A stretch of 18,938 nt of DNA, from contig CALBNS010000041.1 in assembly GCA_937896665.1 (NCBI GenBank), positions 1 to 18,938 on the forward strand, in the 5' to 3' direction. Position 1 is the stretch's first letter. Each line of letters opens with the position of its first letter. Source of the stretch: an uncultured Clostridia bacterium. GTDB taxonomy: Bacteria > Bacillota > Clostridia > Lachnospirales > Lachnospiraceae. The notes below the pieces were generated by a model, which was not told where the DNA came from, searched no databases, and was given only the letters and a program-made list of their open reading frames with translations. The position numbers were made by a program, and so were the translations under genes. Positions 13,232 to 18,938 of this stretch are shown piece after piece.

Positions 13232-14107
13232 TTAGTCTCTCCTCCTTTCCATCTCCTGCTCCAAATATCTCGGTACCGGTTTTCCAGATTTCACAGCGAT
13301 TGCAATCTGTTTTTCCCGTAATCTCTTGATCACCGACTCTCTTTTCTTTGGTTTCTTTTTTGAGGATTGTTCTGGCCTTTGTGCCGGCTTTCTTTCCCCC
13401 CTTTTCTCTTCTGCACTTTTCAAATTATTTACCTGGCCATCCACCATATTATAATTTTCTTCTGTTCCGGATTCCCAGCTTCTCTCATAAGTCCCATTCT
13501 CAAAAAATTTCTGATAATGTTCCAGCCTGTCTTTATATTTTTGATGTTCCTGTTCCATTTGTTCCGGTGTTTTCATAAGCTCATGGAGTTTCTGTTTGGT
13601 TTTTTCATCAAATCCATTCTGACATTCCTCCATGATCATCTTCCCATAACTGTCTAAGATGATATAGGCAACCTGCCTGTGATATTCCTGATGCTCCATG
13701 AGATAAAACTGTTTTCCATCAATGATGATATCATCCGTAGCCATCCAGTTTCCCGGCTTTCCACTAATGCGGTAATTTTCCGTATCCAACGTGACCAATG
13801 TACCTGACGGGTTTAATCGGATGAACCCTGATAAAAGCTGTGGATAGTCTTCATTGACATAATAACAATGGATTTCCCCATTCTGATTCAGTACAAGCAC
13901 ATCACTGACTTCACAGGACTCTTTCATACGTTTCCATAAAGCAATCGCACTCTCCCCCGGCAATAATGGTCTGATATCCATCTGCCGATAATATTCAATT
14001 CGTATCGCAAGTTTCCTGCTTACCGCTTCCTGATAGGAAAGGTGCCAGAGGTCTCTCCCTTCCGAATGACGGTCTACTCGGTAAACTGCAAATTGATCAT
14101 TCTTCAT
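13232..14107 (-). CDS. YodL-domain / DUF4316-type ICE protein
   Basis: A 291-residue soluble protein. The N-terminal YodL domain is complete: FAVYRVD (about 6-12), DLWHLSYQEAVSRKLAIRIEYY, and the VSDVLVLNQNGEIHCYYV block (about 70-87). A middle part follows (to about 165, with the HQEYHRQVAYIILD and NGFDEKTKQKL stretches), then a helical linker, a basic low-complexity region and the DUF4316-like end ESVIKRLREKQIAIAVKSGK. The ATG at 14107 is used because GGAGG lies 9 bases before it; ATGs at 14116 and 14113 are too close to that site. It overlaps the preceding gene by 11 bases. Such proteins are found in nearly all elements of this kind, but their role in transfer is not established. Confidence 0.78.
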   Translation of the reverse strand: MKNDQFAVYRVDRHSEGRDLWHLSYQEAVSRKLAIRIEYYRQMDIRPLLPGESAIALWKRMKESCEVSDVLVLNQNGEIHCYYVNEDYPQLLSGFIRLNPSGTLVTLDTENYRISGKPGNWMATDDIIIDGKQFYLMEHQEYHRQVAYIILDSYGKMIMEECQNGFDEKTKQKLHELMKTPEQMEQEHQKYKDRLEHYQKFFENGTYERSWESGTEENYNMVDGQVNNLKSAEEKRGERKPAQRPEQSSKKKPKKRESVIKRLREKQIAIAVKSGKPVPRYLEQEMERRRD

Positions 14108-14357
14108 AAGCATCATCCTCCAGGTTATTCAGATAACGATTCAGATCCAGGGAATAATAATATTTATCTTCGATCATCTGTAACTTACTGATCGCAGATG
14201 CAATCGTTTCCAGCAGATCGTCTTCCAACAGATCTTCTTTCATTTCTTCCAATGCCTCTAAGGTGTCTTTCAAAATATCTATCGTATCCTTTCTTGTGTT
14301 TTCCTGGAAAAGAGCCACAACCGCCAATTCATCTTCTTCAAATGTTACTTTACTCAT
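14097..14357 (-). CDS. transposon-transfer assisting protein (TTRAP-like)
   Basis: An 86-residue acidic helical protein: MSKVTFEEDELAVVALFQENTRKDTIDILKDTL, then ALEEMKEDLLEDDLLETIASAISKLQMIEDKYYYSLDL. The F-x-x-(D/E)-E-L, T-R-x-x-x-I-x-x-L and I-x-K-L-x-M blocks are those of the transposon-transfer assisting family known from Clostridium/Lachnospiraceae conjugative transposons. The ATG at 14357 is chosen (GGGAGGA upstream, ATGA overlap with the previous stop); the 39-residue basic extension from 14474 merely overlaps the preceding gene. Its position between two YodL genes in a coupled chain indicates a conserved accessory role in transfer; the mechanism is unknown. Confidence 0.75.
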   Translation of the reverse strand: MSKVTFEEDELAVVALFQENTRKDTIDILKDTLEALEEMKEDLLEDDLLETIASAISKLQMIEDKYYYSLDLNRYLNNLEDDAYEE

Positions 14358-15052
14358 AAGCTCATATCCTCCCTTCTTTTTTGAGATTTGGTTTTCTGTA
14401 TCTCTCCTTTTTCTTCTTTTGGTCTGGTTTTTTCTACATTCAGAGACTTTTCTTCGATATATTGTTCTACACATTTCAAAGCTTCCTGCACCAACTTATT
14501 TTCTTTATAGAATGGTATGGAATCTAAAATCTCTCTTTGTGATCTTCCGGCAACCATCAGATCCATCATTCCGTCATAATCGCTTCCTTCCTGCAGGTTA
14601 AATCCAACAGACTTGATCCCATTCATCCGTTCTGCCGGTATCTTTTCATAGGCTTCCAATGCTTTCGGCAGACTAAGATCATGATGTACTTCTCCTAATA
14701 CCGGAAACTCTGAACATTCTGCCGCATAGAAGCTGATACAGCTCGTTTGCTCTAAGACATCCTTTTTCTGAATGTCACTTTCCATTCCAAGTATCTTTTT
14801 TCTCTCTTCCACAAAATCCGGAAGTTCCTGGAAGCCAAAGCGATCCACAAAATATGCTTTCATATCCCCATTCTGATTCATGATCACAACATCACTGACA
14901 GACAGGGAGTGTGCCTTATAATCTGCCGGTGGATCATCATTAAAAATACTGTAAATCGCATTCATATCTTCATTTGGCAGATACAGGCTGGAATAAACAC
15001 ATCGATACTGATCAGCAGTTATCGTGATCCCTTTTTCCTGCAGGTCTTCCAT
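14354..15052 (-). CDS. YodL-domain ICE protein, apparently N-terminally shortened
   Basis: A 232-residue reading frame beginning MEDLQEKGITITADQYRCVYSSLYLPNE, which corresponds to the middle of a YodL domain; SVSDVVIMNQNGDMKAYFVDRFGFQELPDF (51-80) is its conserved end. The first part of the domain (F-x-I-Y-Q-like strand) is absent. Residues about 105-200 form a second domain with ECSEFPVLGEVH, EKIPAERMNGIKSVGF and MMDLMVAGRSQREILDSIP, common in YodL proteins, and the tail is basic. The ATG has no ribosome binding site. Directly upstream a separate small frame (15012-15113) overlaps it by 41 bases. Either translation is coupled, or the gene has lost its 5' part by deletion and frameshift. Confidence 0.65.
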   Translation of the reverse strand: MEDLQEKGITITADQYRCVYSSLYLPNEDMNAIYSIFNDDPPADYKAHSLSVSDVVIMNQNGDMKAYFVDRFGFQELPDFVEERKKILGMESDIQKKDVLEQTSCISFYAAECSEFPVLGEVHHDLSLPKALEAYEKIPAERMNGIKSVGFNLQEGSDYDGMMDLMVAGRSQREILDSIPFYKENKLVQEALKCVEQYIEEKSLNVEKTRPKEEKGEIQKTKSQKRREDMSL

Positions 15053-15113
15053 GGCTGATATCTTTTACAGAACCATCTGCCAGATTTTCTTCCGTTAGAC
15101 CGTCTCTTGTCAT
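15012..15113 (-). CDS. 33-residue ORF after virB4, likely front fragment of the YodL gene
   Basis: The ATG follows the VirB4 stop by one base (TAAAATG). The product is MTRDGLTEENLADGSVKDIS followed by HGRPAGKRDHDNC. The LTEENLADGSVKDIS stretch resembles segments at the front of other ICE YodL/DUF4316 proteins, which suggests it is real coding sequence. In the shifted frame the same DNA reads ...SAMEDLQEKG, the start of the next gene, so a one-base slip near 15055 would join them. Whether it is a genuine small peptide, a frameshift or a sequencing error cannot be told from the window. Confidence 0.4.
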   Translation of the reverse strand: MTRDGLTEENLADGSVKDISHGRPAGKRDHDNC

Positions 15114-15114
15114 T

Positions 15115-17532
15115 TTACTGACAACTTTCTCTCTTCCTTTCAGTTCTTTCCCTGCCAAGACTTCCGCCTCCTTCCTTTTCTCTTTGTTCCACTTCTTCCG
15201 GCTTTGTTGTCATGAGAGAATATAACTTCAGGGACTTATCAAACTTATCCTTAAACGGAATGATCGTTGTCCCATAAAAGAGAAGCCCTTCTCCTTCCCC
15301 GGAATTTGTAACATAAGACAACTGATACGGTGAGATATTTAATTGTTTTGCCAGAATCTGCCGGTCACCTGCAGCCTGATTTAACATCAAAATAAAGTCA
15401 CTGTTTTCAAAAATATTTTCAATCTCCCGGCTGGATAGGAGGTCCTTTATATTCTGCGTGATTCCAGTCGGGATTCCGCCCCACTTCCTAAACCTCTTGA
15501 AGATCTCTACCGAATAAGATGCCGTCTGCTCTTCTTTCAGAAGGAGATGGAATTCATCGATATAGTACCAGGTAGATTTTACGCCACGGTTGACAGTCAC
15601 CCGGTTCCACACCTGATCCTGTATGATGAGCATTCCAAGCTTTTTCAACTGCTTTCCGAGCTCCTTGATATCAAAACAGACAATCCTGTTATTCAATTCT
15701 ACATTCGTCTGGTGATTGAACACTTTCAAAGATCCGTTGACGTAGATTTCCAAAGCTGTGGCAATCCTCTGTGCCTGAGGTTCTTTCTGTTTGCGGAGAC
15801 AATCATACAGATCTCCAAGGATTGGCATATTTTCCGGTTTCGGATCAGAAAAATAGTTCTGATATACAAGCGGAAGGCATCGGTCAATGACAGACTTTTC
15901 TTCCGCTTCAATTCCATCCCGGCTTCCCATGATCAATTCACAAAGGGATAAAATAAAGTCAGATTTTACTCCAAGCGGATTATCATCCTCAGAATAATTC
16001 ATGTTGATATCCATCGGATTGATGTAATCCTTACTGTTTGGAGAAATATGGATGACCTGTCCTCCCAAAGCATGAACCAATGGATAATACTCACCTTCCG
16101 GATCTCCAATGATAATGTCATCATTGGTCGTAAAAAATACATTTGTCATTTCCCTTTTTGCCGCAAAGGATTTTCCTGATCCGGGAGTACCAAGGATCAG
16201 TCCATTTGGATTTTTTGACTTTTTCCTGTCTACCATGATCAGGTTATTGCTGGTAGCGTTCAGTCCATAATACAAAGAATCGCCGCCCATAAATAATTCC
16301 TGTGTGGTAAACGGTACAAAAATCGCTGTGCTGGTCGTTGTCAGCGCTCTTTTTATCGGAATATGGCTGACTCCAAGGGGAAGGCTACTCATCAAGCCTT
16401 CTTCCTGCTGATAATCCAAACGCTTTAACATACAGTTATATTTCTGTGCAATACCGGCTGTCTGAAAGATTGCATTATCCAATTCCTGCTTGCTTTTTGC
16501 GGTATTTAAAAAGAGCGCTGTTACAAGGAACATACGCTCATTTCGTGACTGCAGATCTTCCAAAAGCCGTTTTGCTTCCCCTCCATAGGTATTCAGATCC
16601 GACGGAATGATATCCATATCGTACCCTGCTCTTACTGCCTTTTTCTGCTCTTCAATTTTCATTCTGTTGATATCCGTTACTTTACTTTTTACCAGCTTGA
16701 TCGCCTTCATCTGATCCACAGACTGAATATGCAGATTTACGATCAAGTCCTTATCAATATCCAAAAACTCTGCCAGCATCTTGTCTGTCAGCTCCGGAGC
16801 AAGGATCTGTAAATAAGAAACTGCCCCCATCGTATTTCCCATCTGGAACGTCTTTCCATCCTTAAAGACAAAACTGGTAGGCGCTACATAATCTTTTGTG
16901 TTTAAACCGGTTTTGATCATAGAGCCATAATCAAACTGGAAATCTACTGCGGAATCCGGATTAAAGGTTTCATACAGGATCCGCAATCGCTCCTCCCCAT
17001 TCAAAGGATACGCCATCACACCAAGGATCTTAAAGTTATTCAGGATATCGGATTCGATACGCTCCAGCTTCGGTTTTGCTTCCCGGATATTTTCCGCTTC
17101 AATGGAAAAGGTGATGTATTTCGTTTTCACCAAACCATTGTTTCCTCTTGCAAGCTGTTTTTTCAGCATGTTGGCATATTCCATACGGATATCATCATAA
17201 GCATCTCCCTGTGGACTGATCTTGATCACCTGCTCAAATTCCTTCATACTGCTCTTATGATTGATAAAACTGAGCTGAAAATGGATGCTGCTATCAAAAT
17301 AATTCAGGAAATCACACCAGTTTTCAAAGATTGCATTCTTATCTTCATTCTGAGCTAATTGATAGTTGATATCGTAAAACCGGATACATTTGGAATAGAC
17401 ATTTCCCTGCACCCTGCAAATACCATCCCTTCCCATTTCTTTATAGGCAATGGTCTGTTGAACGGTAAGTTTCTTTACATCCTTCTTTCCATTCGTCTTT
17501 TTATTTGCGGCTCTTTTTCTTTTTCTTACCAC
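15115..17532 (-). CDS. virB4: VirB4/TraE-family conjugation ATPase
   Basis: The cytoplasmic ATPase that powers assembly and substrate transfer of the type IV secretion system. The 805-residue protein has the N-terminal VirB4 domain (about 30-420), Walker A GTPGSGKS at 448-455, the GDPEGEYYPL strand at 476-485, Walker B WYYIDEFHLL at 655-664, and the conserved ITQN and FENSDFILMLNQ region near 695-720. The GTG start at 17532 follows GGGGGA and overlaps prgI by 32 bases; the first 20 residues are very basic. The C-terminus after about 780 is charged low complexity. It lies directly after prgI, the usual order in Firmicutes elements. The motifs are intact, so it should be active. Confidence 0.95.
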   Translation of the reverse strand: MVRKRKRAANKKTNGKKDVKKLTVQQTIAYKEMGRDGICRVQGNVYSKCIRFYDINYQLAQNEDKNAIFENWCDFLNYFDSSIHFQLSFINHKSSMKEFEQVIKISPQGDAYDDIRMEYANMLKKQLARGNNGLVKTKYITFSIEAENIREAKPKLERIESDILNNFKILGVMAYPLNGEERLRILYETFNPDSAVDFQFDYGSMIKTGLNTKDYVAPTSFVFKDGKTFQMGNTMGAVSYLQILAPELTDKMLAEFLDIDKDLIVNLHIQSVDQMKAIKLVKSKVTDINRMKIEEQKKAVRAGYDMDIIPSDLNTYGGEAKRLLEDLQSRNERMFLVTALFLNTAKSKQELDNAIFQTAGIAQKYNCMLKRLDYQQEEGLMSSLPLGVSHIPIKRALTTTSTAIFVPFTTQELFMGGDSLYYGLNATSNNLIMVDRKKSKNPNGLILGTPGSGKSFAAKREMTNVFFTTNDDIIIGDPEGEYYPLVHALGGQVIHISPNSKDYINPMDINMNYSEDDNPLGVKSDFILSLCELIMGSRDGIEAEEKSVIDRCLPLVYQNYFSDPKPENMPILGDLYDCLRKQKEPQAQRIATALEIYVNGSLKVFNHQTNVELNNRIVCFDIKELGKQLKKLGMLIIQDQVWNRVTVNRGVKSTWYYIDEFHLLLKEEQTASYSVEIFKRFRKWGGIPTGITQNIKDLLSSREIENIFENSDFILMLNQAAGDRQILAKQLNISPYQLSYVTNSGEGEGLLFYGTTIIPFKDKFDKSLKLYSLMTTKPEEVEQREKEGGGSLGRERTERKRESCQ

Positions 17533-17905
17533 CGCTTTTTCCCCCTTTCCTTTCTTCTTTTTTCAAAGTTTCCTGATCTTCTCCATCCGGATCCAATTCA
17601 TAATAGTTTTCAGTTTCATATTTTCTGACAGATGGCCGGATAAATTTTACCCGGATCACATGCATCAATACATCTTCCAGATGCATTCCATCTTTCTCAT
17701 ACATGGCAAACAAAAAGGCCGGCAGCATCATAAGTACCATAAGGACTGCAGCATTATTGATCCCAATTGCATTTCTAAAGAGAAAATAACAGGGAATTCC
17801 CATAGTTGCTCCAATGCCAATACAGATCAATTGCCTTTTCGTAAGATTAAATGCCACTTTATTCTTTACTTTTGTTAAATCTTTCGGCACACTCACATAC
17901 GCCAT
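17501..17905 (-). CDS. prgI: PrgI-family conjugation membrane protein
   Basis: A small inner-membrane component of Gram-positive type IV secretion systems, comparable to VirB3, working next to VirB4. The 134 residues begin MAYVSVPKDLTKVKNKVAFNLTKRQLICIGIGA, the typical PrgI start, with two membrane segments at about 29-45 and 50-70, then a cytoplasmic part containing HLEDVLMHVIRVKFIRPSVRKYETEN. The C-terminus is a lysine/glycine tail. The ATG at 17905 has AAAGGAAG 8 bases upstream; a GTG at 17914 would add three residues and is less likely. It starts 20 bases after the VirB6 stop and overlaps virB4. Confidence 0.9.
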   Translation of the reverse strand: MAYVSVPKDLTKVKNKVAFNLTKRQLICIGIGATMGIPCYFLFRNAIGINNAAVLMVLMMLPAFLFAMYEKDGMHLEDVLMHVIRVKFIRPSVRKYETENYYELDPDGEDQETLKKEERKGGKSGGKKKKKSRK

Positions 17906-17925
17906 GTGCTTCACTTCCTTTCTTT

Positions 17926-18798
17926 TTAATGTGCATTAAAGATTGACTTACTAAGTGATCCTGTCTTGAACAGACTGAAACATAAGATCACCGTATATGC
18001 CATTACACCAAATAATGAGGAACTCAGATTATCTGAAAACTGGATGCCTGCCACTAATACTGCATAAATAGCAACACACACCATCATCAGAAATGCCTGG
18101 AATGCCAGGGCAAAGAGTCCTCTGAAATAATTCGTTCCGATCTGTCCCCACTCTCTGTTGCTCATCGTTGCGAATGGGATCGGTGCAACTGAGGTATAAA
18201 GGTAAATTTCTATCATACGGACATACAAGATAACCGTAATGAGTACAGACATGATCTTCATACAGAAACTTACGATCAAAGTTTCCAATGCCAATATCAC
18301 AAGTTCTCCGATCTCCATACTTTCCAATGTAGTAGATAAATCTGTGATCGCAGAGCTAATATCAATGGATGTATCTCCAGAAACCAGCCCTGCCGCCGAG
18401 TTTACGACGTTTTGTCCTACATCAAAGACCGCCATCGTAATGGTAAACGTATTGCTTACCAGATAAACGGCGATCCACATTTTTACAAAATACTTAAAGA
18501 ACATCCATGTATCAATATCATGCATATTATTTCGCTCTGTCAGCATGGAGATCAATTCATAACACAGTACAAATGTTATGATGATACCTGCAATCGGCAT
18601 GATAACTGAATTTGACAGTCCTTCGATCATACTAAAGATACTGCCATTCCATCCTTGTGGCGTCTGTCCAACCTGGCCCGCAATCTCGCTTGTCTTCTGA
18701 TTGACATCCGTAAACATGCGGTCCAGGTTAGAATTGATCATACCTGTTAGAAGTTCCCTCATCCATTCCTCAATCGCATCAAAAATTTGATTGAACAT
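17926..18798 (-). CDS. VirB6/TrbL-like conjugation membrane protein
   Basis: The polytopic channel component of the type IV secretion system. In 290 residues an amphipathic front (MFNQIFDAIEEWMRELLTGMINSNLD) is followed by about six hydrophobic segments, roughly 63-85, 104-126, 165-187, 188-210, 228-250 and 258-278. The segment YLYTSVAPIPFATMSNREWGQIGTNYFRG (near 202-230) is highly typical of the VirB6-like proteins in Clostridium and Lachnospiraceae ICEs. AAAGGAG precedes the ATG. It lies between the Maff2-like pilin gene and prgI, the standard order. No disruption is seen. Confidence 0.9.
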   Translation of the reverse strand: MFNQIFDAIEEWMRELLTGMINSNLDRMFTDVNQKTSEIAGQVGQTPQGWNGSIFSMIEGLSNSVIMPIAGIIITFVLCYELISMLTERNNMHDIDTWMFFKYFVKMWIAVYLVSNTFTITMAVFDVGQNVVNSAAGLVSGDTSIDISSAITDLSTTLESMEIGELVILALETLIVSFCMKIMSVLITVILYVRMIEIYLYTSVAPIPFATMSNREWGQIGTNYFRGLFALAFQAFLMMVCVAIYAVLVAGIQFSDNLSSSLFGVMAYTVILCFSLFKTGSLSKSIFNAH

Positions 18799-18817
18799 GG
18801 ATCTCTACTCCTTTCCT

Positions 18818-18938
18818 TTAACCAAATAATCCACTCAAAAGCGGAATCAACTGTGTACCGATCAGAATCACACCACCGCCACTCATAAGCTGTTTTATCC
18901 CCAATTAGGTGTAAAACTCTGCTCAATGGCGGGCGGCG
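18818..18938 (-). CDS. Maff2/VirB2-like pilin, 3' end only, frame broken near window edge
   Basis: The last codons, from 18904 to the stop at 18818, read LGIKQLMSGGGVILIGTQLIPLLSGLFG, the C-terminal membrane helix of Maff2-family proteins, small VirB2-like subunits encoded just before VirB6 in these elements. Immediately upstream in the same frame is a stop (minus-strand TAA at 18905-18907), and the remaining 31 bases become GC-rich (GGCGGGCGGCG at the edge) and do not encode the expected NPGAKSQ-like stretch. The gene is therefore partial here, and either interrupted by an insertion or altered by a contig end or assembly error. Confidence 0.6.

Noticed and set aside
13348..13657. Overlapping plus-strand frames opposite the YodL/DUF4316 gene
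   Set aside because: They are phenylalanine- and proline-rich shadows of a basic coding region, without start signals.
1..18938. CRISPR array, tRNA, rRNA or insertion sequence
   Set aside because: Reading both strands by eye, no regularly spaced repeats, cloverleaf-like segments, transposase motifs or terminal inverted repeats were found.

Overview
The window looks like accessory DNA from a low-GC Gram-positive gut anaerobe of the Clostridia, most likely Lachnospiraceae-like. The grounds are AT-rich sequence, strong AGGAGG-type ribosome binding sites, and a conjugation gene set (Maff2-type pilin, VirB6, PrgI, VirB4, YodL-domain and transposon-transfer-assisting proteins, MobC plus HxH relaxase) typical of Firmicutes integrative and conjugative elements of the Tn1549/CTn kind. 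No integrase, attachment site, tRNA, rRNA or CRISPR array was seen, so this is an internal piece of such an element.

Left arm (57-3853, + strand): mobC and a relaxase overlap and form the DNA-processing module. They run into a nucleotide-metabolism cassette: a small all-helical protein resembling NTP pyrophosphohydrolases, a divergent ThyX-type flavin-dependent thymidylate synthase, and a complete dUTPase, all overlapping or close together. An XRE-type repressor gene follows.

Centre (3964-12623): two small minus-strand genes, one of unknown function and one a membrane protein with a zinc ribbon, are followed by a gene-poor AT-rich gap with a possible gene remnant. Then comes a complete blaI-blaR1 beta-lactam sensor/repressor pair on the + strand with a consensus promoter and an operator at its start site. 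No beta-lactamase gene is present. Facing it, and separated by a bidirectional hairpin, is a tightly coupled four-gene minus-strand operon: three diverged paralogous surface proteins (two lipoproteins and one single-pass membrane protein) and a five-helix membrane protein with a YcxB-like domain. Its promoter carries two copies of the same operator-like word found at blaI (TACAnnYGTAAGAT). The main proposal of this annotation is that BlaI/BlaR1 here controls this cell-surface operon in place of a beta-lactamase.

Right arm (12936-18938, - strand): the type IV secretion operon is read from right to left as Maff2/VirB2-like (partial), VirB6, PrgI, VirB4, a small ORF, an N-terminally short YodL protein, a TTRAP-like protein, a second YodL/DUF4316-type protein and a small conserved ICE protein. 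It ends in a strong terminator just upstream of the BlaI-type promoter. The two conjugation arms therefore converge on a cargo region with its own regulator. The extreme right end carries an in-frame stop and GC-rich bases that do not fit the Maff2 gene, which suggests a junction or a contig edge.
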